DNA of 47,973 nucleotides from Amycolatopsis thailandensis (GTDB lineage Bacteria > Actinomycetota > Actinomycetes > Mycobacteriales > Pseudonocardiaceae), in the NCBI RefSeq assembly GCF_002234405.1, contig NZ_NMQT01000161.1:1-47973 (forward strand), read 5' to 3'. Below are positions 15,593-23,997 of the stretch, in pieces. The notes under the pieces were generated by a model. It ran no database searches. It was not told where the DNA came from and worked only from the letters and a program-made list of their open reading frames with translations. The translations under genes were made by a program, and so were the position numbers. How positions within the stretch are numbered: the stretch's first letter is position 1; every line of letters starts with the position of its first letter.

Positions 15593-18268
15593 GTGGCCCG
15601 TCGCGACAAGCGTCCCCGTGGGGGCGACGCGGCGGAACGGCACCCTCGCGTCGGTGGACGCTGGCGGCTGCGGAACTGGCACCTGCGTACCAAACTCTTC
15701 GTGGTGGTCCTGATTCCCGCGCTCGCGGTGGTCGCCCTCGTCGGGCTCCGGGTCGACTCGGATCTGCGGGATGCCCGGCAGCTGGCCGAATTCGCCACCC
15801 GTGGCCGGGTCGACAGCACCGTCGCCGAGGCCGTGCACCAGCTTCAGCGCGAACGGGACCTCACCGTCCGGTTCGTCGCGGGCGATCGCAAGGGCGACGT
15901 GTCCGAATTGACCGAACAGCGCAAGCGTGCCGACGAAGCCATCGGCACCTTCGACCGCACGCTCGGCGAAAGCAAGAGCAGGCTCGGCGACAAGGCCGCG
16001 ACCAGTCTCCAGCTGACCAGCGACCGGCTACGCGTGCTGACCGGACTGCGGTTTTCCGCGGAACACTCGGCTTTTCCCGCCGACGCGGTGCTGCGCTCCT
16101 ACAGCGAACTGATCTCCGGCCTGCTCGACATCAGTGACTCGACCGCCGCCGACGTCTCCGACCCGGACCTGGGGAAGCTCCGCCTCGCGGGCAACGCGCT
16201 CGCACGGGTCAAGGATCAGATGTCGGTCAAACGCGCGATCCTGGCGGCCGCGCTCGCCCAGGGCGGCCTCAACCGGGACCGGACCCGCGCGCTGCTCGGC
16301 GCGGAGGCCGAACTCGCCGCCGCCCGCAACGACTACCGCACCTTCGCGACTCCCGAACAGCAGCGGATGTACGACGACACGGTCATCGGCCTGATCGTCG
16401 ACATCGGCAACGACATGGTGGAGTCGGCGCTCATCCGCGCCGAGAACGACCAGGGGCTCGGCGGCCTGGACGCGAACCAGTGGGACACCTCGGCCACCTA
16501 CACGGTCAATCTGGTCCACCAGGTGCAGCAGGCGCTGCTCGTGCAGCTGCAAGAACGTACGGACACCCTTGCGGCGCAAGCGAGAACCTCCGCGATCTGG
16601 GACGGCGGCATCGTGCTCGGTGTCCTGGTGGTCGCGGGAGTGCTCTCCGTGATCATCGCGCGTTCGCTGCTGCGGCCGCTGCGGATCCTGCGCCGCAGCG
16701 CGCTCCAGGTCGCCGAGCACCAGCTTCCGGCGGCGGTCGAAGGCCTGCTCAGCGATCCCGAGCCGCAGCCGGAAAACCTGCGGCGAAGGCTGGCCGTCGC
16801 GCCGGTCCCGGTGTTCAGCCGCGAGGAGCTCGGCCAGGTGGCGCGGGCGTTCGACGCGGTGCACGGCGAGGCCGTCCGCCTCGCCGGGGAACAGGCCATG
16901 TTGCGGGAGAACATCAACGCGATGTTCGTGAACCTGTCGCAGCGGAGCCAGGATCTCGTCGAGCGCCAGCTTTCCGTGCTGGACCGCATGGAGGCCGACG
17001 AACAGGATCCCGACACCCTCGCCGGGCTCTTCGAGCTCGACCACCTCGCGACGCGGATGCGGCGCAACAGCGAGAACCTGCTGGTGCTGTCGGGAACCGA
17101 CGTCGTCCGTGAGGACGGCGGTTCCGTCGTCGCCGACGAGATCATCGGTGCCGCGCTGTCGGAGGTCGAGCACTACCAGCGCATCGAACTCGGTGCGGCG
17201 CCGCGGATCGCGGTGCGCGGCGAGGCGGTCAACGACCTCGTGCACGTGGTGTCCGAGTTGCTGGAGAACGCGACCCGCTATTCGGACCGGAGCACGATGG
17301 TCCAGGTCGAGGGGCACGAGACCGAACGCGGCGAATGGCAGATCGAGATCACCGACCACGGCGCCGGGATGCCACAGGCGGAGATCGACCGGACCAACAC
17401 GCGGCTGGCGAACCCGCCGGACGTCGACGTCGAGGTCTCCCGGCGGATGGGCCTGTTCGTGGTCGCGACGCTGGCCGTCCGGCACCGGATCGACGTCCGC
17501 CTGCGATCCGCCGACGGCGGCGGGATCACCGCGGTGGTCGTCGTGCCCGCCGGGCTCATCGTCGAAGCGCCCCAAGCGGCCCCGTTGCCGGAACCCCCGC
17601 CCGTCGTCGTCGCGCCCGAGCCGGAGCCCGAACCGCCGCTGGAAGTTCCTCCGCCGGCCGAACCGGACGAGAGCGCCGACGAGTCCCGGTTCGCGCCCGT
17701 GCTGGACCCGGGGCCGCTGCGGCGCGCGCCCGTCGTCGAGCGGGAGACCCCGCCGGAGTGGCCTTCGTCGGACGACGACGCCGCCAACCATCTCGAACTG
17801 GACTCGCCGACCGAGCGGATGCCGAAGTACCAGAGCGTGCTTTCGCAGTGGTTCGACCACGGCGGCCCGCGTGAAGGACCCTCGCCCGCCGAGCCCGGCC
17901 CGCCCTCCTTGCCGTCGTTCGAACCGGTGAAGAGCGCCGTGCCCGAGGAGCCCGCGCAGGATCCGGACGAGCCGACCGAGCCGACGCTGAAGCCACTCGC
18001 GCCTCCGGAGCCGAAGGAAAAGGAACCGGAGCCCGCCTGGCCGACGTCCGCCGAGCTGGAACAGGAGGACGGGGCGGAGGAGACCTGGCCGGTGCTGCCC
18101 GCCGTCGTCCCCGAGGCCCGGTCGCAGGACGACAGGCCGGAGAAGCCGCTGGGGGAGAGGCCGATACTCTCACTTTCCCCCGAAGCGGTCCGCGAACGGA
18201 TGACCAGCCTGCAAGGCGGATTCCGGCGCGGTCGCCACGCCAGGGGTGAAGACAACCCCTCGGCTTAG
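15593..18268 (+). CDS. CvnA-like sensor histidine kinase with NIT-type sensor domain (orphan)
   Basis: An 891-residue membrane kinase. A transmembrane helix at about 34-52 leads into an extracytoplasmic helical sensor (about 55-330) of the nitrate/nitrite-sensing (NIT) type. A second membrane helix (about 333-358) and a linker follow. The ELDHLATRMRRN block (about 480) takes the place of the dimerisation/phosphoacceptor region, and the HATPase N-box is ELLENATRYSD (about 554). The last 230 residues are Pro/Glu-rich and disordered, with two islands shared with the kinase at 26899: MPKYQSVLSQWF and RMTSLQGGFRRGRHA. No cvnB, cvnC or cvnD follows. GTG 15593 has AAAGGAAACCAG upstream; ATG 15557 is an alternative without a binding site. 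Confidence 0.88.
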   Translation: MARRDKRPRGGDAAERHPRVGGRWRLRNWHLRTKLFVVVLIPALAVVALVGLRVDSDLRDARQLAEFATRGRVDSTVAEAVHQLQRERDLTVRFVAGDRKGDVSELTEQRKRADEAIGTFDRTLGESKSRLGDKAATSLQLTSDRLRVLTGLRFSAEHSAFPADAVLRSYSELISGLLDISDSTAADVSDPDLGKLRLAGNALARVKDQMSVKRAILAAALAQGGLNRDRTRALLGAEAELAAARNDYRTFATPEQQRMYDDTVIGLIVDIGNDMVESALIRAENDQGLGGLDANQWDTSATYTVNLVHQVQQALLVQLQERTDTLAAQARTSAIWDGGIVLGVLVVAGVLSVIIARSLLRPLRILRRSALQVAEHQLPAAVEGLLSDPEPQPENLRRRLAVAPVPVFSREELGQVARAFDAVHGEAVRLAGEQAMLRENINAMFVNLSQRSQDLVERQLSVLDRMEADEQDPDTLAGLFELDHLATRMRRNSENLLVLSGTDVVREDGGSVVADEIIGAALSEVEHYQRIELGAAPRIAVRGEAVNDLVHVVSELLENATRYSDRSTMVQVEGHETERGEWQIEITDHGAGMPQAEIDRTNTRLANPPDVDVEVSRRMGLFVVATLAVRHRIDVRLRSADGGGITAVVVVPAGLIVEAPQAAPLPEPPPVVVAPEPEPEPPLEVPPPAEPDESADESRFAPVLDPGPLRRAPVVERETPPEWPSSDDDAANHLELDSPTERMPKYQSVLSQWFDHGGPREGPSPAEPGPPSLPSFEPVKSAVPEEPAQDPDEPTEPTLKPLAPPEPKEKEPEPAWPTSAELEQEDGAEETWPVLPAVVPEARSQDDRPEKPLGERPILSLSPEAVRERMTSLQGGFRRGRHARGEDNPSA

Positions 18269-18283
18269 CGAATTGGAAGGTCC

Positions 18284-18958
18284 ATGAGTTCGAAAACCGG
18301 CCTGCTGGAAGTGATCGCGCTGACCGCGGCGGACGCGGAGCGCGCACAGGAGGGCGGGGCCGATCGCCTCGAACTGGTCAGTGACATGGCCAGCGACGGT
18401 CTTTCGCCGTCGGTCGGGACGTTGCGCGAGGTGCTCACCGCCACCGATCTCCCGGTGCGGGTCATGGTGCGCGACAACATGTCCTTCGCCGCGGGCGATC
18501 TCGACGGGCTGCGCGCGGACGCCGTGCGGCTGCTCGACGCGGGCGCGCGCGAGTTCGTCTTCGGTTTCCTGGACCTGGACAGCGAGATCGACGTCGACGC
18601 CTGCGAGACCTTGGTCAAGGAGCTCGACGGTCTGCCGTGGACGTTCCACCGGGCCATCGATCGCGCGCGGGACCCGTTGCGCGCCTACGACCAGCTGGCC
18701 GCGCTCGGCTGCGACACGGTGCTCGCGGCCGGACATCCGCACGGCGTGGCGCACGGCCTTTCGGTCCTGCAGCGGCTCGCCCGGCGTGAAGACGGGCCCC
18801 AGTTGCTGGTCGGCGGTGGCCTGCGGGCGCAGCAGGTGCATCTGCTGCGGGCGGGCGGGGTGCGTGCCTTCCACGTCGGCAGCGCGGTCCGGCCCGGCGG
18901 CTGGGAGTCCGATGTGGACGTCGCCGCCGTCCGCGAATGGGCGGCCCTGGTCAAGTGA
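18284..18958 (+). CDS. cutC: CutC family protein
   Basis: A 224-residue TIM-barrel protein of the CutC family. Family blocks are present: LLEVIALTAADAERAQEGGADRLELV-like N-terminus (EGGADRLEL at about 23-31), the GGLSPS-like DGLSPSVGT, the PVRVMVRD strand (VMVRDN), and the TFHRAID motif with the conserved His near residue 126. CutC was named for copper homeostasis in E. coli, but its enzymatic role is uncertain. It starts 15 bases after the kinase stop and may be cotranscribed; GGAAGG precedes the ATG. Confidence 0.92.
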   Translation: MSSKTGLLEVIALTAADAERAQEGGADRLELVSDMASDGLSPSVGTLREVLTATDLPVRVMVRDNMSFAAGDLDGLRADAVRLLDAGAREFVFGFLDLDSEIDVDACETLVKELDGLPWTFHRAIDRARDPLRAYDQLAALGCDTVLAAGHPHGVAHGLSVLQRLARREDGPQLLVGGGLRAQQVHLLRAGGVRAFHVGSAVRPGGWESDVDVAAVREWAALVK

Positions 18959-19041
18959 ACACCGGGTCAGGTCCAGACCACACACGGTGACATGAGGTTG
19001 CATCTTCAACTATCGCCGTCCGACGAGATACCGTGTGCGCC

Positions 19042-20625
19042 ATGGCTACCCGCACCGTACGTGACGCGACCAGGGAACTGCTGCGCGAACTGGGCCTGAC
19101 CACGGTTTTCGGCAACCCCGGCACGACCGAGATCGCCTTCCTCACGGAATGGCCGGACGACTTCACCTACGTGCTCGCGCTCCACGAGGCGTCCGTCGTC
19201 GCGATGGCCGACGGGTACGCCCGCGCCTCGCGGCGGCCGGCGTTGGTGAACCTGCACTCCGCGGGCGGCGTCGGCCACGCGCTCGGGCACGTCTTCACCG
19301 CCTACCGCAACAACGCCCCGCTGATCATCCTCGCCGGTCAGCAGACCAGGTCACTGCTGCCGGACGACCCGTTCCTCGGTGCGGTCGAGGCGACGAACTT
19401 CCCCAAGCCGTACGTGAAGTGGAGCTGTGAGCCCGCCAGGGCCGAGGACGTCCCGGCGGCGCTGGCGCGGGCGTATCACATCGCGACGCAGGCGCCCATG
19501 GGTCCGGTGTTCGTCTCGGTACCCGTGGACGACTGGGACGTCGAGACCTCGAAGCCGATCGTTTCCCGGCCGGCGATCCGCGGCTTCGCGCCCGATCCGT
19601 CCGCTGTGGACGAGCTGGTGTCCGCCTTGGACGCCGCCGAGCGCCCGGCGATCGTGGTCGGCCCCGGCATCGACGGCGAGGGCGCCGTGCCGGACGTCGT
19701 CGCACTGGCCGAGAAGGTGGGCGCCGGGGTCTGGGCGCCGCCGATGGGGGCGCGCTGCTCCTTCCCCGAGGACCACCCGCAGTTCTTCGGTTTCCTTCAG
19801 CCGGAACGGAAAATGCTCGCGAGCGCGCTGATCGAGCACGACCTCGTGGTCGTCATCGGCGCCCCGGCGTTCACCTATCACGTGTACCGGGGCGAGTCGG
19901 AGACCGCGCTGCCGCCGCTGTTCCTGATCAGCGACGACGAGCAGATCCTCGCCAGGGCCGCCGAGGGCACCGGGATCCGGGCCACGCCGAAGCTCGCGAT
20001 CCGCGCGCTGCTGGACCGTGTGGCGCCTCGGGAAGCGCCGAAAGCGCGCACCCGGCTGGAAAAGCCCGCCGCGACCACACCGATCACGCCGGGCTTCGCC
20101 TACGCCACGATCTCGGAAGTCCTGCCGGACGACGCGATCGTCGTCGAAGAGACACCCAGCCACCGCAACGAACTGCACGACCACCTGCCGATCAAGTCCA
20201 CCGACACCGGCTTCCTCACCGTCGCCAGCGGCACCCTGGGCTACGGCCTCCCGGCCGCCGTCGGCGCCGCGCTGGCCCGCCCGGACCGCAAGGTCGTCGC
20301 CATCCTCGGCGACGGGTCGAGCATGTACTGCGTCCAGGCACTGTGGACGGCGGCGCAGCACAACCTGCCGGTGACCTTCGTGATCTTCGACAACTCGGAG
20401 TACGCCGCCGTGCGTATCCTCGGCGAGGCTGCCGGTGGCGAGAAGGTGCCGGGCGTCGACCTCGGCGGCATCGATTTCCCCGCGCTGGCGAAGAGTCTGG
20501 GCCTGGGGACGTCGGTCGTCGAGAGGGCGGAGGACCTCAAGCCGACGCTGGAAGCCGCGCTGCCGGACGAGCGGCCGCACCTGGTGCACGTCCGCATCGA
20601 CGCGAACCCGCGCACGCTGTACTGA
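19042..20625 (+). CDS. mdlC: Benzoylformate decarboxylase-like ThDP enzyme
   Basis: A 527-residue thiamine-diphosphate enzyme, most similar by remembered blocks to benzoylformate decarboxylase (EC 4.1.1.7). E49 in HEAS activates the cofactor, and H72 (NLHSAGG) and H280 (FTYHVY) match the two catalytic His of the Pseudomonas putida enzyme (H70, H281). The catalytic S26 position is Thr here (GNPGTTE, T28), and the ThDP motif reads GDGS (423-426) to DN rather than NN (450-451). Substrate range may therefore differ from phenylglyoxylate. ATG 19042 gives the family length. No mandelate-pathway genes are adjacent. Confidence 0.85.
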   Translation: MATRTVRDATRELLRELGLTTVFGNPGTTEIAFLTEWPDDFTYVLALHEASVVAMADGYARASRRPALVNLHSAGGVGHALGHVFTAYRNNAPLIILAGQQTRSLLPDDPFLGAVEATNFPKPYVKWSCEPARAEDVPAALARAYHIATQAPMGPVFVSVPVDDWDVETSKPIVSRPAIRGFAPDPSAVDELVSALDAAERPAIVVGPGIDGEGAVPDVVALAEKVGAGVWAPPMGARCSFPEDHPQFFGFLQPERKMLASALIEHDLVVVIGAPAFTYHVYRGESETALPPLFLISDDEQILARAAEGTGIRATPKLAIRALLDRVAPREAPKARTRLEKPAATTPITPGFAYATISEVLPDDAIVVEETPSHRNELHDHLPIKSTDTGFLTVASGTLGYGLPAAVGAALARPDRKVVAILGDGSSMYCVQALWTAAQHNLPVTFVIFDNSEYAAVRILGEAAGGEKVPGVDLGGIDFPALAKSLGLGTSVVERAEDLKPTLEAALPDERPHLVHVRIDANPRTLY

Positions 20626-20657
20626 CCGGTACGTCCCGCCTGAGCCTTCACGCGCGT

Positions 20658-20710
20658 GCCATGAAAGGTCCTTTCCTTGCAAAATTTGCCATGAAAGGGC
20701 CTTTCATGGC
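20658..20710. repeat. Compound palindrome, ATGAAAGGNCCTTTC family
   Basis: The outer arms GCCATGAAAGG (20658-20668) and complement (20700-20710) are perfect. Inside are two smaller palindromes, GAAAGGTCCTTTC and ATGAAAGGGCCTTTCAT. Confidence 0.75.
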
Positions 20711-20754
20711 GTTCGTCAGGAGTTCTCGCCAGGCGACCGTCCCTACACAGCAAC

Positions 20755-20813
20755 AAGTCCGTGAAGGCCTCCTTGAGGGACCCTAGGTCCCTCAAGGAGG
20801 CCTTCACGGACTT
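20755..20813. repeat. Inverted repeat, GTGAAGGCCTCCTT family
   Basis: Perfect 28-base arms (20755-20782 and 20786-20813) are separated by CTA. Twenty-five arm bases are nearly identical to the repeat at 159-213, some 20 kb away. Confidence 0.9.
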
Positions 20814-20960
20814 CACGAGACGTCCGGCGAGGGCCTTCCGTCGCTCAGGGAAGGAAACTTGCGCTGCCGGGCGCCGTGCCCGTCTCGGGAAAGTCGTGAA
20901 GGCTTCTGTCTCTACCTTGCGAGTCAGGGGCTCGGCGAAGTCGCCTCTCCACTGGTCAAG

Positions 20961-20989
20961 GACGTTGCGAAAGTGGCTTTCGCAACGTC
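20961..20989. repeat. Inverted repeat, AAGTGGCTTTCGC family
   Basis: Perfect 13-base arms GACGTTGCGAAAG (20961-20973) and complement (20977-20989) with a TGG centre. Confidence 0.8.
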
Positions 20990-21019
20990 GCCGACCTACG
21001 GGACCGCACTGGGCCGAGG

Positions 21020-21061
21020 GAGTGGCGATTCGTGTTCTAGCCCGAATCGCCACTCACGACC
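21020..21061. repeat. Inverted pair of the dispersed GAGTGGCGATTCG element
   Basis: GAGTGGCGATTCG (21020-21032) faces its complement (21043-21055) across 10 bases. The right half (21039-21061) is a one-mismatch copy of the 23-base element at 11957-11979. Confidence 0.75.
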
Positions 21062-21101
21062 ACCCGGACCGAACGGTCACCGCCGCTCCTGCCCGCTTGC
21101 C

Positions 21102-21158
21102 AGTACATGATGGCCCCCTTCCTTGCGCCTGGCGCAAGGAAGGGGGCCATCATGTACT
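21102..21158. repeat. Near-perfect palindrome, ATGATGGCCCCCTTCC family
   Basis: Perfect 28-base arms (21102-21129 and 21131-21158) with a single central T. The arm begins AGTACATGATGGCCCCC. A relative is at 21427-21481. Confidence 0.9.
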
Positions 21159-21166
21159 TGCTCCGC

Positions 21167-21215
21167 CGTGAAGGCCGAGTTTCCTCGGCTGAGCCGTGGG
21201 AAGGGGGCCTTCACG
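21167..21215. repeat. Degenerate inverted repeat, CGTGAAGGCC
   Basis: The perfect 10-base arms CGTGAAGGCC (21167-21176) and complement (21206-21215) enclose 29 unpaired bases. It looks like a decayed member of the GTGAAGGCC family. Confidence 0.5.
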
Positions 21216-21264
21216 CGCAGCCGCTGTGGTCGCTGGTGCGTCTGAGCTGAAAGTGACGATCACC

Positions 21265-21325
21265 CCGGTCCGTGAAGGCCTCCTTCACTACCTTCAGGGT
21301 AGGCAAGGAGGCCTTCACGGACCGG
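21265..21325. repeat. Inverted repeat, GTGAAGGCCTCCTT family
   Basis: The 28-base arms (21265-21292 and 21298-21325) have two mismatches. The arm begins CCGGTCCGTGAAGGCCTCC. Confidence 0.85.
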
Positions 21326-21380
21326 GCGCGCGCTCCGCCACAGCCGGAACCCAGCAGCCACCTAAGACACGGTCGGCTCT

Positions 21381-21403
21381 AGCCCGAAACGCCACTCACG
21401 GCC
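21381..21403 (-). repeat. Dispersed 23-base element, divergent copy
   Basis: AGCCCGAAACGCCACTCACG and three more bases match the reverse complement of the element at 11957-11979 with three differences. Confidence 0.6.
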
Positions 21404-21426
21404 CGCTTACGCGCCCTGCCCCTCAA

Positions 21427-21481
21427 GTACATGAAGGCCCCCTTCATTGCGCTAGACGCAGTGAAGGGGGCCTTCATGTAC
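21427..21481. repeat. Inverted repeat, ATGAAGGCCCCCTTCA family
   Basis: The 25-base arms (21427-21451 and 21457-21481) have one mismatch. The arm begins GTACATGAAGGCCCCCTTC. It ends 14 bases before the stop of the ABC ATPase gene and could terminate it. Confidence 0.85.
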
Positions 21482-21494
21482 AGCGGCCCAGGCG

Positions 21495-22367
21495 TCAGGA
21501 GGTCTTGGCGGAGGCGGAGGCGGAGGAGTCGGCGGCCGCCTCCTGCTGCGCCAGTTCGTACTCGGCCGCGTCCGAAGCGGCGGTGACGGCTTCGGGCGCG
21601 CCACCGTGCAGCAGCCGCGCCACCTCACCGCGCAGCGTCACGAACTCGGCCGACTCGCGCGTGGTGATCTGGTCCCGCTCCGAGGGCAGCCCGACCGGCA
21701 GGTCCGCGACGATCGTGGCGGGCGACTTCGACAGCACCAGCACCCGGTCCGAAAGGTAGACGCTCTCGTCGATGTCGTGCGTGACGACGAGGATCGTGCT
21801 CCCGTTCTCGCGCTGCACGCGCCGGGTCAGGTCCTCGAGCTCGAACCGCGTCTGCGCGTCGACCGACGCGAACGGCTCGTCCATCAGCAGCAGGGCGGGA
21901 CGGCTGGCCAAGGCCCGCGCGATCGACACACGCTGCTGCATACCGCCCGAGAGCTGCCACGGGAACTTCGAACCGACCCCCGACAGGCCGACCGACTCCA
22001 GCGACTCCTGTGCCCGCTTGCGGCGCTCGGAGCGGCTCAAGTCACGCCACCGCAAGGGGAACTCGACGTTCTTCTCCACCGAGAGCCAGGGGAACAGCGA
22101 GCGGCTGTAGTCCTGGAACACCACGGCGAGGTCGTCAGGCACGCCGGAGGAGATGGCCTCACCGTGCAGGCTGACCCGGCCGGACGTCGGCTTGATCAGC
22201 CCGGCGATGCAGCGCAGCAGCGTCGACTTGCCGCAGCCCGACGGGCCCACGATGCTCGCGAGCTGTCCCGCTTCGACGGTGAACGACAGGTCGTTGACCG
22301 CGACGTGCGCCTTTTCTCCCGCGCCGTACCGGTGGTTCAGCCCGGAGACTTCGAGCATGGTTGACAT
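21495..22367 (-). CDS. NitT/TauT-type ABC transporter ATP-binding protein
   Basis: A 290-residue ABC ATPase of the nitrate/sulfonate/taurine (SsuB/TauB) group. Walker A GPSGCGKST (41-49), signature LSGGMQQR (about 139-146), Walker B LLLMDEP (about 159-165) and switch His in THDIDE (about 196-201) are all intact. About 60 extra residues at the C-terminus end in an Ala/Ser-rich tail. It would power the two permeases encoded directly before it (22389 and 23219). The start ATG is at 22365-22367; MLEV three codons later is possible. It follows the second permease by 21 bases, so it is the last gene of the operon. Confidence 0.93.
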   Translation of the reverse strand: MSTMLEVSGLNHRYGAGEKAHVAVNDLSFTVEAGQLASIVGPSGCGKSTLLRCIAGLIKPTSGRVSLHGEAISSGVPDDLAVVFQDYSRSLFPWLSVEKNVEFPLRWRDLSRSERRKRAQESLESVGLSGVGSKFPWQLSGGMQQRVSIARALASRPALLLMDEPFASVDAQTRFELEDLTRRVQRENGSTILVVTHDIDESVYLSDRVLVLSKSPATIVADLPVGLPSERDQITTRESAEFVTLRGEVARLLHGGAPEAVTAASDAAEYELAQQEAAADSSASASAKTS

Positions 22368-22388
22368 CTTGCTGACCCTTCGAAAGAA

Positions 22389-23222
22389 CTAGATACGGCC
22401 GTTGCGGGTGGGCTGCCAGCGAAGCACTCTCTGCTCCACCGCCAGGAAGGCCGCGTTGAACCCGAAGCCGAGCAGCCCGAGCAGGACGAGCCACGACCAC
22501 ATGAGCGGGAAGTCGAACGCCTGCTGCGCGTCCATCAGTGACCGGCCGATGCCGTTGTAGGAGCCGACCAGCTCCGAGATCACCATCAGCAGCAGCGAAA
22601 TGGAGAGGCTCAGCCGCAGGCCGGCGAAGATCTTCGGCCCGGCGGCGGGCAGCACGATCGAGCGCACCCAGTACGACCGCGGGGTCCTGAACGACTTCGC
22701 GGTGTCGATCTTCACCTGGTCCACCGACCGGACGCCGTCCACGGTGTTGAGCAGCACCGGCCAGATCGCGCCGAAGATGATCGACCCGGTCTGCATCCCC
22801 GGCCCGAGTCCGAAGAGGACGATGAACACCGGGATCAGCGCGGGCGGCGGCACCGAGCGGAAGAAGGCGAAAAGCGGGCCGACGTAGTCCATCCCGTGTT
22901 TCGACCGTCCCAGCGCGACACCCAGCGCGACGCCGAGGGCACCGGCCAGCAGCCAGCCGCCGAGCGTCCGGCCGAGGCTCGGCAGCACGTTGTCGAACAC
23001 GGTGTCGGTCAGGAACAGCTGCGAGGCCGGGCCGGTGAACCACAGCTTCACCGACGCGGCCACGATTTCGGTCGGCGGTGGGAAGAAGGGGCTTTCCCCG
23101 AGCCGGGACGCCAGCTCCCAGAGCCCGAGCAAGGCGAAGAACAGCAGCCAGTTGCGGACCAGGATGCCGAGGCCCCGGCCCACGCGCCTGCCGACGCGGC
23201 TGGTCAGCGTGAGGGTCGTCAC
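22389..23222 (-). CDS. NitT/TauT-type ABC transporter permease 2
   Basis: A 277-residue integral membrane protein of the SsuC/TauC binding-protein-dependent family. It has about six hydrophobic segments, and the cytoplasmic EAA-like loop lies around KIDTAKSFRTPRSYWVRSIVLPAAGPKIF. The start GTG (23220-23222) overlaps the TGA of the preceding permease gene (GTGA), which indicates translational coupling and probably a heterodimeric channel. N-terminal text LTSRVGRRVGRG precedes the first helix. Confidence 0.9.
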   Translation of the reverse strand: MTTLTLTSRVGRRVGRGLGILVRNWLLFFALLGLWELASRLGESPFFPPPTEIVAASVKLWFTGPASQLFLTDTVFDNVLPSLGRTLGGWLLAGALGVALGVALGRSKHGMDYVGPLFAFFRSVPPPALIPVFIVLFGLGPGMQTGSIIFGAIWPVLLNTVDGVRSVDQVKIDTAKSFRTPRSYWVRSIVLPAAGPKIFAGLRLSLSISLLLMVISELVGSYNGIGRSLMDAQQAFDFPLMWSWLVLLGLLGFGFNAAFLAVEQRVLRWQPTRNGRI

Positions 23223-23989
23223 GAGACCGCCTCCCGGTCGACCGTGCTCCAGCGGAACGCCCGCCTGCCGATCATTTCGAGTCCGCCGTTGATGAGGAAG
23301 CCGAGCGCGCCGACCACCACGGTGCCGGCGAGCACGAGGTCGAACCTGGTCGAGCCGGTGCTGGCCTGCATGATGAAGTTGCCGATGCCGAGTTTGGCGC
23401 CCGCCAGGAACTCGGTACTGACCACCGCGATCAGCGCGATGTTGGCGGACAGCCGGACCCCGGTGAACACGAACGGCGCGGTATGCGGCAGCGCCACCGA
23501 CGTCAGCGTCCGGAACTTGTTCGTGCCGCAGGCTTTCGCGGTGTCCAGCAGCACGGGGTCGATCTCGCCGAGGGCGTAGATCGTGTTGAACATGATGGGC
23601 CACAACGACGCGTACACGGCCAGCGTGATCTTCGCTTCGGGACCGCCGCCGATCAGCAGGAGCACCAGCGGGATCAGCGCCACGGCGGGGATCGGCCGCA
23701 GGAACTCGACGACCACCGCGGTCGCGGTACGCAGGCCGGGGATGCTGCCCAGCAGCAGCCCGGCGGGCACGGCGATGGCGACGGCGATCAGCAGGGCGAT
23801 CGCCCACGCCAGGAACGTGGCGATCAGGTCCCGGATGAACTGCGTCTCCCCGAACTGTTCGACGATCGTCACGAGGACGACGGACGGCGGGGGGAGGAAC
23901 TCTTTACGGACCAGGCCGGCCTGGACGATCACTTCCCACAGGAGGAAGAAACCGGCCAGACCGGCCAGGGCACGGAGAAGTCGTGGCAC
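23219..23989 (-). CDS. NitT/TauT-type ABC transporter permease 1
   Basis: A 256-residue SsuC/TauC-type permease with about six membrane segments, and the EAA-like loop LLDTAKACGTNKFRTLTSVALPHTAPFVF. It starts at GTG 23987-23989 just past the stop of the binding-protein gene (23998), with AAAGG spaced 5 bases before it. The frame is open further upstream inside the binding-protein gene, but that part has no permease character. It pairs with the permease at 22389. Confidence 0.9.
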   Translation of the reverse strand: MPRLLRALAGLAGFFLLWEVIVQAGLVRKEFLPPPSVVLVTIVEQFGETQFIRDLIATFLAWAIALLIAVAIAVPAGLLLGSIPGLRTATAVVVEFLRPIPAVALIPLVLLLIGGGPEAKITLAVYASLWPIMFNTIYALGEIDPVLLDTAKACGTNKFRTLTSVALPHTAPFVFTGVRLSANIALIAVVSTEFLAGAKLGIGNFIMQASTGSTRFDLVLAGTVVVGALGFLINGGLEMIGRRAFRWSTVDREAVS

Positions 23990-23997
23990 CTTTACCT

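Larger units (their letters stand above)
20626..21494. other. Intergenic repeat array of 869 bases between convergent genes
   Basis: No gene is supported. The gap between the mdlC-like gene and the ABC ATPase gene holds eight palindromes and two or three copies of the dispersed GAGTGGCGATTCG element. The stretch 20815-20955 between them has degenerate fragments such as GTGAAGGCTTC. Confidence 0.85.

Noticed and set aside
20761..21171. 136-codon frame in the palindrome array
   Set aside because: It translates the repeats themselves.
20658..21481. Possible CRISPR array
   Set aside because: The units are palindromes of different families without regular spacing or uniform direct repeats, and no cas gene is near.
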